From contig JAJRYB010000004.1 of assembly GCA_024275995.1 (NCBI GenBank), positions 1 through 38,401 of the forward strand: a stretch of 38,401 nt of DNA, written 5' to 3'. Positions 23,522 through 31,607 of this stretch are shown here, one piece after another. The DNA is from Planctomycetota bacterium. Lineage in GTDB: Bacteria > Planctomycetota > Phycisphaerae > SM23-33. The notes beneath the pieces were generated by a model. That model was not told where the DNA came from, ran no database searches, and worked only from the letters and a program-made list of their open reading frames with translations. Both the position numbers and the translations under genes were made by a program. The stretch's first letter is position 1. Each line of letters begins with the position of its first letter.

Positions 23522-24691
23522 TCACTCTGCCCTGTCGCGGGCTCTATATGCGTCTAACGCCTTGCGCAGCGATGTTTCGTATTCCCGCCAGAGCTTTTTC
23601 TTCGCCTCCAACTCCTCGATCTTCCGGGCGATTTCCTTCAGGGCAGCATCGGCCTGTTCATCCGGCGGGATGATGTAATCTTTCGGGTTGGCGAACTTCG
23701 TAGCCCATTCCTTCAGGTCACGCCGCAGTTGTCTTTCCGTTCTGGGCAGCAGCAGGACACCTACTGGAAGTCGCTGCTCGTCGAACTCGCGTATGCCGGC
23801 GATTCGAAGGATCTCGCGTGCCCGCTGGGCGTCCTCGACGAACGACCGCCCGGCGAGGCGAATGTAGACCATCGCTTTTTTGTGCCGCGACGAAAATTTC
23901 ACAGCCCACGCGGCCAGTTCCTTGTCAGTCACGGGCTTTCCGCTGAGGCGCATTGTTCCGAACCGGTCGATCTCCAGAAGTGCGCGCGCGTGATCGGCAT
24001 TTTCGGCGTCACCAAGCGGCGTAATAATTACCGTAACGGGCGTTTTCACCGCGGGGATGGCGTTCGTGTTGGCGGAAAATTCCAGCAGGTCCTTCTTGTC
24101 CGAACTCTCGAAAGGAACGTCTATCACCGATGACGCAAAGTTCGAAACGGAGATGACCTCGCCTTCCTCGTCCGCCCAGTAGACGCCGTTCGCAAGCACA
24201 AGCGATCCGACGAAAACCCATTTCTTCGGTGACGAGGCGGCACGCTTCGGTCCCCGATTGAGCCAATCCGCCGCCGGCGCACGACGAACCTTTCCGTCGG
24301 CGTCTTTCCACTCCAGGAAAATCGAAAGCTCCGCACCCTGCGGCGGCAGGCGCTTGCCTTCCCACCAACGGGCGGGTTTACCCGGCGAGAGACCCAGCGC
24401 CAACAGTGCCGCATGAATGTGCGACGGTTTGGCGCGGGTTCGCAGGATACTCTCGTAATCGCGTTTACCCCACTCGCAAACGAGGAACTCCAGCATTCCC
24501 TTTTGCCGACAGACTTCCGCCTCCAGCAGAATTTTTCGTGCGGCCAGGTCCACGCGAAGGTGAGGGAGTTTCAGGATCTTTCCGCCTTTACCGGCCGGGG
24601 CGGTCGAAACGGAGCCGGCCGGGGCGTCTTGACCGAACGCAACCGCCGAGAGGTACAGGACGAAAAACACACCGTAATAACGCATGGACAT
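23522..24691 (-). CDS. Secreted YdjY-domain protein with ExbD-like segment
   Basis: A 389-residue exported protein (signal peptide, about 1-21, ending AFGQ). Residues about 40-215 fit the YdjY domain common in Planctomycetes: LEFLVCEWGKRDYESILRTRAKPSHIHAALLALG, then KWVFVGSLVLANGVYWADEEGEVISV, then IDVPFESS ... LEFSANTNAIP. Residues about 220-310 resemble the periplasmic domain of ExbD/TolR (VTVIITPLG, FGTMRLSGKPVTDKELAAW, KAMVYIRLAGRSFVEDAQRAREIL), but the ExbD membrane anchor is missing. The C-terminal 45 residues are a charged coiled coil. The ATG has an AAGGAG ribosome site. It sits after the secretin, with the secretin terminator between, and before a membrane protein. The ExbD likeness is an inference from pattern, not a proven homology. 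Confidence 0.75.
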   Translation of the reverse strand: MSMRYYGVFFVLYLSAVAFGQDAPAGSVSTAPAGKGGKILKLPHLRVDLAARKILLEAEVCRQKGMLEFLVCEWGKRDYESILRTRAKPSHIHAALLALGLSPGKPARWWEGKRLPPQGAELSIFLEWKDADGKVRRAPAADWLNRGPKRAASSPKKWVFVGSLVLANGVYWADEEGEVISVSNFASSVIDVPFESSDKKDLLEFSANTNAIPAVKTPVTVIITPLGDAENADHARALLEIDRFGTMRLSGKPVTDKELAAWAVKFSSRHKKAMVYIRLAGRSFVEDAQRAREILRIAGIREFDEQRLPVGVLLLPRTERQLRRDLKEWATKFANPKDYIIPPDEQADAALKEIARKIEELEAKKKLWREYETSLRKALDAYRARDRAE

Positions 24692-24735
24692 GAACGGTCT
24701 CCTTCCAAAAGTCTTGAACCCCGCGGAACAAACAA

Positions 24736-24772
24736 CGGGCTGCAGCTCCCTGCAACAGGAAACCGCAGCCCG
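24736..24772 (-). terminator. Intrinsic terminator after the secretin gene
   Basis: Read on the minus strand, CGGGCTGC (24765-24772) pairs perfectly with GCAGCCCG (24736-24743). An inner CCTG/CAGG stem forms in the loop, and a T-rich run (TTGTTTGTT) follows. It lies 30 bases beyond the secretin stop and ahead of the YdjY-domain gene. Confidence 0.65.
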
Positions 24773-24801
24773 GATGAAAACCTATTTTCTTCTACACCGT
24801 T

Positions 24802-27800
24802 TTACCGGTCGGGGAACTGACGTTCTTCTTCCTCGCGCTGGATGATGATCTTCGGCTTGATCATGATCAGCAACGTCTGTTCATCGCGAACGCGCCCGCG
24901 ATTGGTGAAAAGGCGGTTGATGATCGGGATTTTGCTGAGGATCGGAACACCCATCTCGTTCTCGAGCTCGCTGGCGAGTTTCTGTCCGCCCAGCAGCAGC
25001 GTTCCGCCATCCGGAACGGATACCGTCGTCTGCAGGTCCTGGACCGTCACTATCGGCAGCTGAACCGTACCGGTTCCGACGTTCAACTGTGTCAACTGGT
25101 TGAGCGTGGAAACCTGCGGGCGGACGGTGATCGTCACGTAACGCCGGTCGGCGGAGACGGTCGCCTCGACGTCCAGCACCGTTCCGGTGGGCACATAGCT
25201 GATAATCGGACGCAATTCACTGGTGTTGTCCGCAACGACCGGTTCAAACGCCGAAACATAGGCCTGCTGCTGGCCGACCGTCACGTACGCCCGCTGGCCG
25301 TTGAACAAGGTAATTCGCGGCGCGGTAAGCTGACGCGTGGACGAATGCGCCTGAGTAGCCTGGATGAGGAAGTTGACCTGGATGTCGTCCAGGAAAACCC
25401 CGCTGACGCTCAGTGCCGGGGACGTAACCGCTGCACCGATGCTGGCTGCACCGAAGCCCGGGGTCTGCTGGGAAAGCATGTTTCCAAAGCCGATCTGGTT
25501 TTGTGCAGCCCCGGTCACAACGCCGACGGGGGTCAACGACGAGGTGCCTGGTTTTCCGGCGCCCCAACCGCTCCCTCCACGAATCGGAACCTGCGCACCA
25601 GTGAACGGATCGGTGACGAAGTTCTGATTGATGGCGTTGTTCCCTGCCAGCCCCGATCCGATGTTGAAGAATAAATCCAGATCGACGCCGATCGAATTGA
25701 GATAACCGCTCGAAACCTGGATGAACCTCGACTCGATCGATATTTGCAGCGCCCGCGCCTCTCGGAGCTGGTTCACCAGCGTCACCAGATTCTGCTGGTT
25801 TTCCGCGGTCTGTGTAACCACAAGCTGCCCATGAAGTTCCCGGATCGCACCAATCTCGCCGGTCGGACGCCACGAATTCGGGTCCACCGTTTCCTTGATC
25901 AGGGTGATGATATTATTGATAAGCTCGCTCCGCGGGATAAGGTTGTCCTCGCCGGTGCGATTATTATCGCCGGTATCGTTCCCGAAGATCGATCCGTTGG
26001 AGCTGCTACTGGTGTTATTTCCGGACGCACCGCAGATGTCGGACAGTTCGATCCGCGGGCCCGGGAAGTTCGGAACGCGGAAAATCAGGTCGCGGATGTC
26101 ATACACTCGCGTGACCGTCCTGCGCGAGAGGTCTTCCTTCGTGGAAATCGTGATCACACCGTCGTCCAGGATGTAACTCAACGGATTCACGCCGCCAACG
26201 TCGTCCAGAATGACCCGCAGGGCCTTTTCGAATGTCACGTCTCGCAACTGGACCGTAACCGGCGTCGTCTTGTCGATACCCGCAGCCTGGAGGGCGTTCC
26301 ACTTGACGTGAAGGCTCAGGCCCGATATGTCCCGCAGAAACTCCACGACGTTCTCGAACTTGATCTCGTTGAAGTCGAGCTTCGGCACGCGAACGCCCAG
26401 CTTCTGGCGCACCAGGCGATCGGTTTCGCTCTGCCCTCCGCCGCCCACTCCGAACGGGGCGCGGCGAACCGTAAGCTCCCGCCAGTTGCGCGGATACCGC
26501 AACAGCTCGTACCACGGGATCTCCGCCTCGCGAAGATCTATCAGGACGCGCTGCTCCTGGTACCGCTGCTCCTTATCGAGGCGTCTCTCTTCCTGAAGCA
26601 GGATAAACTGCGTCAGAAGCTCTCTACGCTCTGAAGCCCAGCGATTATTCGGGTCCAATTCTATGATCTGGTCCAGAATTTCCTTTGCGGATGCGTACTT
26701 GTGCTCGCCGGTTAGCGTCTTGGCACGCTGGGTAAGCGTGGCGATCATGTTCGCACGACGCATACGGGTGTCCCGTTCGCGCTTTTCCTGGGCGACGACG
26801 ATTTCCTGCTGCTTGATGCGAACCATCGCCCGCTGCCAATCGTCTCGCTTCAGGCTGATATGCTTAAGCTGGGCTTGGACCTTGCGGAGCAGTTCGCGAT
26901 ATTCGCGATCCGGGAAGTACCGCTTGTTCTTCTCGGCAACGGTTTCCGCCGATCGTGCGAAGTTCTCCGCACTATCGAATTCCTCTGCACTGTCTGCGCC
27001 CGCCAAAGCCTCCTGCGATCGGGCCATCGTCTTATCGTATTCGAGCTGCGCCATCTGCTTGGAAACCCGCAGGTTCTCCTGCAGACGCGTGAGGATGCCT
27101 TCGCCCTTGGGGGAAGCCGTCAACTGCCTGGCGTGTTCCAACAATCTCTGCGCCTCGCTGAGGTCAGGCTGGAGCACCAGGGCACGTTCGAACAGCGCCA
27201 CGGCCCGCTCGGGTTGATTGTTGTCCATCGCCTTTTTACCCGTAATGAGCAGATCTCGCGCCTTGGCGTGACGACGGGCGACGTCGCGAAGCATCTTGCG
27301 ATCACCCTTCGGTTCGGCGGTGACCACCTTCGGCTGGACCTTCGGCTGGATGACCTTGGGTTCTGTTTTCGGTCCGGTCTCCGCGACGGTAACGGCCGAT
27401 GCGACCTTGATCTTGGCGACGACTTCGGCGTGCTTGACCTTTGCGGTACGGTACTCCGTGGGGGTGAGAACCTTATCCGCGTGCTTTTCGGTGGCGAGGA
27501 CCGCTTCGAAGCCGGACTTGGCTTCCTCGAGCTTCTTCGCATGGAGGGCCGCGACGGCGTCATTGTAGGCTGCACGCGCGGTCAACTGCTTCTTGTGCAG
27601 CGCATCGGCCTTGTTGAGGTACAGATCGATCCGGCGCTTCACGTCGGACGGTAGAGCGTTGGGCTCTTTTTCCAGGATCTTTGTCGCATCCAGGAACGCG
27701 GTCTTTGCCTTCTGGAACTCATAGCTTTCCCACAGCTTAACACCTTGATTCCAGCACTTCCTGGCATCGTCAGAAGCCTGTGTTCCATTGTCCGCCCACA

Positions 27801-27870
27801 CCAGACCAGAAGCCGCGGCCAGGATGGCGACCGGAAGAATCACTGAGAAAACCCGGCGTAGATTCAGCAC
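24802..27870 (-). CDS. Type II/IV-pilus-type secretin with long helical N-terminal region
   Basis: An outer-membrane secretin of 1022 residues, expected to form the gated ring of a type IV pilus or type II secretion-like machine. A signal peptide (about 1-26, ending VWADN) is followed by an unusual region of about 430 residues rich in Ala, Lys, Glu and Gln with TPR-like repeats (QPERAVALFERALVLQPDLSEAQ) and coiled coils. At about 490-600 lies an N0/STN domain (LDFNEIKFENVVEFLRDISG, then VTVQLRDVTFEKALRVIL). An N1-like segment and Ser/Asn/Gly-rich linkers follow. The C-terminal pore, about 700-1010, has the signature VPILSKIPIINRLFTNR. An AAGGAG ribosome site and a 295-base leader precede it. 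Typical PilQ and GspD proteins are 600-750 residues, and the extra length lies in the helical N-terminal part. PilQ fits best from the neighbouring PilMN and PilO genes. Confidence 0.9.
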   Translation of the reverse strand: MLNLRRVFSVILPVAILAAASGLVWADNGTQASDDARKCWNQGVKLWESYEFQKAKTAFLDATKILEKEPNALPSDVKRRIDLYLNKADALHKKQLTARAAYNDAVAALHAKKLEEAKSGFEAVLATEKHADKVLTPTEYRTAKVKHAEVVAKIKVASAVTVAETGPKTEPKVIQPKVQPKVVTAEPKGDRKMLRDVARRHAKARDLLITGKKAMDNNQPERAVALFERALVLQPDLSEAQRLLEHARQLTASPKGEGILTRLQENLRVSKQMAQLEYDKTMARSQEALAGADSAEEFDSAENFARSAETVAEKNKRYFPDREYRELLRKVQAQLKHISLKRDDWQRAMVRIKQQEIVVAQEKRERDTRMRRANMIATLTQRAKTLTGEHKYASAKEILDQIIELDPNNRWASERRELLTQFILLQEERRLDKEQRYQEQRVLIDLREAEIPWYELLRYPRNWRELTVRRAPFGVGGGGQSETDRLVRQKLGVRVPKLDFNEIKFENVVEFLRDISGLSLHVKWNALQAAGIDKTTPVTVQLRDVTFEKALRVILDDVGGVNPLSYILDDGVITISTKEDLSRRTVTRVYDIRDLIFRVPNFPGPRIELSDICGASGNNTSSSSNGSIFGNDTGDNNRTGEDNLIPRSELINNIITLIKETVDPNSWRPTGEIGAIRELHGQLVVTQTAENQQNLVTLVNQLREARALQISIESRFIQVSSGYLNSIGVDLDLFFNIGSGLAGNNAINQNFVTDPFTGAQVPIRGGSGWGAGKPGTSSLTPVGVVTGAAQNQIGFGNMLSQQTPGFGAASIGAAVTSPALSVSGVFLDDIQVNFLIQATQAHSSTRQLTAPRITLFNGQRAYVTVGQQQAYVSAFEPVVADNTSELRPIISYVPTGTVLDVEATVSADRRYVTITVRPQVSTLNQLTQLNVGTGTVQLPIVTVQDLQTTVSVPDGGTLLLGGQKLASELENEMGVPILSKIPIINRLFTNRGRVRDEQTLLIMIKPKIIIQREEEERQFPDR

Positions 27871-28165
27871 TGCAAAACTCCTTATCAGAAATCATCATTG
27901 TTGCATTCTTGCGAACACCGTTAACGGATGAATCGCCCACACCGTGATAACGTCCCGATGCGCAGTCGCACCCTATCCACGTTTGCCCGCAAATCCATCG
28001 GTTATACGAACGTTATGACAACGATGAAATCTATGAATGCCTTCCACAGACGGTCCAAACCTGCCCGCGGGCTGGCGAGAATACGTTAACTCTCAGACAC
28101 TTTGCAAGCTCAAAATCCACCCGTCACAAAACGTCGGGATTTCCCGGACAACAATCCCGGTTCCT
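27871..28165 (-). other. Leader region of the secretin gene
   Basis: This is 295 bases between the stop of the proline-rich protein gene and the secretin ATG. It has an AAGGAG ribosome site seven bases before the ATG and a candidate minus-strand promoter, TTGCAA (28102-28107) and TATTCT (28078-28083) with an 18-base spacer. That promoter would leave a leader of about 200 bases. A small CCCGGT/ACCGGG hairpin (28156-28173) overlaps the stop codon of the upstream gene. No gene was seen here. Confidence 0.35.
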
Positions 28166-29926
28166 TTACCGGGCTTCGTCCAGAAGCTTCCTGTACCGCG
28201 GCGAACCGCGGTCTGTTATCAAGTCTCGCGTACGAAGCCGACCTTTGGCGTCCAGGTACAGCAATTCGGCTGCAAAGTTACGTATGCCTTCTACATACAC
28301 CTTTCGGTCATATTCGACATTTACGGCCACTGAACCTGTACCAAAATTCACCTTCCTGTCGATCGTTTCACCGGTTCGCGGATCGTTTACGGTCACGGAG
28401 CGGTCCCATCCAATCGCCCGACCCGCCACCACTTCGAAGGTCGTACTGACGCGCTGGCCCAGGCTTTGGGCAAAAACGCGGACGGTAACCTGCCTGTCTC
28501 GAGCCGATCCGACCAGGAAAAATTCCGTCGCCGTCGGGATGAACACCGCCTCCGACCACTCGCTGCGAGGGCTCGAAACCGACGTCACCAGGGCATCGGG
28601 CTGCTGGTTCTCTGCGAGTTCCTTTTCGTAGGTAAGCAGCGGGTTCACCAACTCCACCTGGATGGAATACTGATAATACTTCATGCTTTCCAGGCCCGTA
28701 TCGTGCACGACGATCAGGACCGTCCCGGCTGCACGCTGCTGCTCCAGGCTCGGCAGCTGCGGAATCGTGATGCCTTCGGGGCGCTTCTCGTCCGCCTTTT
28801 TCCCCGGTAAAGGAACGCGGGTCACCGGCTGACGGGGCCGCCTGACAGTGGACACCGGTGGTCTCGGAAGCATGGCACCTGGCGGGGGACCAAACTCCTC
28901 CGGCATCATGCGACGAGGATCTGGCTGACGAACAGGGGACCGGGGAGTGCGACGGATTGTCGGCGGAGGCGCAACGATCCGGCGAGGGTCTTCCACGGGC
29001 GTTCTCGGCGCGATGCTCTTGGGATCGATCTTCATGGCTGTGGACATTTCCGTCACGGCGTTTTGCGGAATGTGCCACCGCCAGGAAACGTACTGGTTAC
29101 CGGCGGGCCAATAAACCTCCGGGTACTCCGGCTGGAGTATGTGTTTCTGCCAGACCGGGTTTAAGAGCGCCTCGATCGCATCGCGCACCTGTTTGAGATT
29201 CTCGCCTTTCTTGTACTGCGGAATTTTCGGTACGTCGACGGGGTTGCCTTCCTGGTCGACGAGCTGGATTCGGTCGCCCCGGATTTCCTTCGCCTCGCCC
29301 CACTGCCCTTCCGGTGTTCGCTCGCGACGGAAGACCCGAACGCGAATAACCGCCAACTGCAATGGGATTCTAGTATTACGAAGTTTTTCGTTCCATGCGC
29401 GGACCAGTTCGCCCCAAGGGAACACCACCGCCAGACGACCGACGAGCATATCCGAAGCGTCTTCGGTCCGGGGAAGTTCCCAACCCGCCCAGACGGCCGG
29501 TTTACTGGGTGCGGGAACAATCTTTTCCATGTCTGCAAGCGTCGGTGGTTCAAACGTCGGACCAACGCCCGAGCCGCCTCCCGTCAATGGTTTGTACGGC
29601 AGACCAAAATCACAGCAGGTCAAACCGGTGAACGGTTCGCGACGAAGCATGGCGAACTCCTCGGGCCAATTGGGCAGATCGGGCTCGACGACCTCGACAT
29701 CGTCGATCCGTCTGCGAATCGCCTCCGCAGCCTGAAGCAGGCGATCGTCGGCCTCCATCGGCGAAACCACTTCATCGCCGATACCCAACGGGCCGGGCAC
29801 TTTTACCAGTCGGGGCGAAGATGAGACCCAGTGGGAAAGCGCGTAGACAAGCAGCAGAACGCAAATTGCCAACACGCCTTTTTCGACGTGTCGTTCAAAT
29901 ACGCTGACTTCCGTATCCTTGGCCAT
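28166..29926 (-). CDS. Proline-rich single-pass inner-membrane protein of the secretin cluster
   Basis: A 586-residue protein of no recognised family. An N-terminal charged tail precedes one membrane helix (about 17-34, LAICVLLLVYALSHWV). The large exported part contains two ordered regions (about 60-260 and 400-586) joined by a Pro/Arg-rich linker (RRTPRSPVRQPDPRRMM). By position it lies between the PilO-like gene and the secretin, where PilP is normally encoded. The Pro-rich linker between globular domains fits a protein that reaches from the inner membrane to the secretin. Homology to PilP cannot be claimed from reading alone. The start at 29926 places the helix correctly, and the upstream PilO-like gene ends 56 bases before it. 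Confidence 0.75.
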   Translation of the reverse strand: MAKDTEVSVFERHVEKGVLAICVLLLVYALSHWVSSSPRLVKVPGPLGIGDEVVSPMEADDRLLQAAEAIRRRIDDVEVVEPDLPNWPEEFAMLRREPFTGLTCCDFGLPYKPLTGGGSGVGPTFEPPTLADMEKIVPAPSKPAVWAGWELPRTEDASDMLVGRLAVVFPWGELVRAWNEKLRNTRIPLQLAVIRVRVFRRERTPEGQWGEAKEIRGDRIQLVDQEGNPVDVPKIPQYKKGENLKQVRDAIEALLNPVWQKHILQPEYPEVYWPAGNQYVSWRWHIPQNAVTEMSTAMKIDPKSIAPRTPVEDPRRIVAPPPTIRRTPRSPVRQPDPRRMMPEEFGPPPGAMLPRPPVSTVRRPRQPVTRVPLPGKKADEKRPEGITIPQLPSLEQQRAAGTVLIVVHDTGLESMKYYQYSIQVELVNPLLTYEKELAENQQPDALVTSVSSPRSEWSEAVFIPTATEFFLVGSARDRQVTVRVFAQSLGQRVSTTFEVVAGRAIGWDRSVTVNDPRTGETIDRKVNFGTGSVAVNVEYDRKVYVEGIRNFAAELLYLDAKGRLRTRDLITDRGSPRYRKLLDEAR

Positions 29927-29982
29927 TTCGGCCTCCTGTAAAGCTCACACTTACTTGCTGCAATCTTCCTATAACGCCGGCA

Positions 29983-31575
29983 TCAACGCCTCGTCGTCCT
30001 GGGCTTCTGCATCCTGGCCAGGTCCCTTTTACGAAGAACGGAGGAATTTTTGGCGTATAGCACCTTGAGGACATCCACCGGCATCAACGGCGGGTACTTG
30101 TCCGACCATGCACCTTTTTTTCGGATACCGGCACCTTCGACCCGCTTGTCGGGATCCCATCGCCCGCGGGTCCAATCGGACAACATCACGAACTCGCCGT
30201 AGATGGTCACCTGCATGACAGGATCGGTGCCGAAATAATACCGATCGTCGCCCGCCCGGTCGTTTGCACGCGCCGTGGAACGGGTTGTCTTCGTTCCAAT
30301 CTGGATTATTTCGGTCTGGAGCACCGTATGGTAGCTGCGTCCCTGGAGATTCTTCATCAGCAGCGGCAGGTGCCGCGTGGGCATGATCACGGTGAACTTG
30401 TAGTGGACTACCTCGAATTTCCGGTTCGTGCTGCGACCGGTAAACCCGATCGTTTCTCCCGACGATGTGCCGCCTGCCCTTTCCAAGGGGCCGGGCATAC
30501 CCGGCTCAAACTCCGGGCCGCGCGGTCCGCCGGGGCCTGGACCTGGACCTGGGCCGGGGCGGGGAGATACCCTGCCACGTGACAGTATCGGCGCCGCGCC
30601 GGCACGCACGTAGTAATTTTCGTCGACATCGACGCTTACCAGTCGTTTGACGGCCGCGACACTCACGCGAGGCCGCTTTGGTTTGGGGGTGTCCCGCTCG
30701 AGGGCGATGTTGTTCGTGTCCCTGATTGCGCCAACGATGTCTTTCTGCACCAGCAGGTTCACAAAACTTCGCCACAACTCAACGTCCGTCGCGCCGACCC
30801 GCTCGACCGGGAAGACCATGTCGAAAGATCCCAGCGTCGCATACGTCACGCCCGCGCGAGAATGGAACAGCACAGAGGTTTCGAAACCTTCCACCTTGGC
30901 CTGATCCTCGACGTTCCTGGTCTCCTCGCCCCTCGGCGCCCTGATGACGATCCTGCCATCGCCCGGAATAGCGCCGCGAGGCTCCATCGGGGCAACGGGG
31001 GCTACGGGGGCAACGGGAACGCCCAGGCGACCGGCTGCGTCGTCACGCTCCGCATCCAACACCCGGCGGTGTCCGCTCGCCTTGATGCGATGCCTGGCCT
31101 TGTCAACTTCCACCTTGATCTCAGCGTCTGTTGGAGGGCGCGTGGCCTCCAACTCCTTCAGCAACGCTTTGAGCTCCTCGATGTATTTTTTGGTTACCTC
31201 GAACCCGAGGGCGTATTTTCCGTAAAGTTCCCGGTCGATCGGGAACGCGGGAACCATTTCGACCTTGTTCGCGTCGTCCCGCTTCGGAACTTTCAACATG
31301 TCGAAACGGTTCGAGTTCCATTCGACGATCTTGTTGCCGATTTCCTTGGCGCGACCCTGTACGGCCTCGACACGCCTCTTCTCGGCCTTGACGGTGAGCA
31401 AATTCGCCTTGCTGTGGAAAAGGCTCTTCAGATCTTGCGCCGCTTTTTCCCGCGGCGCCTGCCTCTCGTCGACAAGCCCGCTCTTACTGAACGAACCTAT
31501 CAGCAGGATCACGCCGACGACGGCAGTCACGACCGCCACTATCACCAGAAACAGGTTTCGCCTTACGAATTCCAT
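29983..31575 (-). CDS. PilO-like inner-membrane assembly protein
   Basis: A 530-residue protein with one N-terminal membrane helix (about 7-27, FLVIVAVVTAVVGVILLIG). A charged coiled coil follows to about residue 165 (KEIGNKIVEWN, KKYIEELKALLKELEA), and the rest is a large periplasmic part. This helix-coil-globular layout and its place after PilMN fit PilO, although it is far longer than the usual 200 residues. Low-complexity sequences interrupt it: VAPVAPVAP and a Pro-Gly run (RPGPGPGPGPGG), both coded by short DNA repeats. Near 430-460 a KFTVIMPTRHLPLLMKNLQGRSYHTVL segment looks like the ferredoxin-like PilO/PilN fold. The start is the ATG at 31575 with a GGGAG ribosome site; the reading upstream of it is open but overlaps the pilMN end region. 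Confidence 0.75.
   Translation of the reverse strand: MEFVRRNLFLVIVAVVTAVVGVILLIGSFSKSGLVDERQAPREKAAQDLKSLFHSKANLLTVKAEKRRVEAVQGRAKEIGNKIVEWNSNRFDMLKVPKRDDANKVEMVPAFPIDRELYGKYALGFEVTKKYIEELKALLKELEATRPPTDAEIKVEVDKARHRIKASGHRRVLDAERDDAAGRLGVPVAPVAPVAPMEPRGAIPGDGRIVIRAPRGEETRNVEDQAKVEGFETSVLFHSRAGVTYATLGSFDMVFPVERVGATDVELWRSFVNLLVQKDIVGAIRDTNNIALERDTPKPKRPRVSVAAVKRLVSVDVDENYYVRAGAAPILSRGRVSPRPGPGPGPGPGGPRGPEFEPGMPGPLERAGGTSSGETIGFTGRSTNRKFEVVHYKFTVIMPTRHLPLLMKNLQGRSYHTVLQTEIIQIGTKTTRSTARANDRAGDDRYYFGTDPVMQVTIYGEFVMLSDWTRGRWDPDKRVEGAGIRKKGAWSDKYPPLMPVDVLKVLYAKNSSVLRKRDLARMQKPRTTRR
30535..30558. repeat. Hexamer repeat coding for Pro-Gly run
   Basis: Plus-strand GGCCTGGACCTGGACCTGGG-type hexamers code, on the minus strand, for alternating Pro and Gly in the PilO-like protein. 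A second, 9-base repeat near 30988-31020 codes for APV units. Both could vary in unit number without breaking the frame. Confidence 0.5.
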
Positions 31576-31607
31576 AACAGTACACTCCCGGGCATCAGCG
31601 CCCGTCC

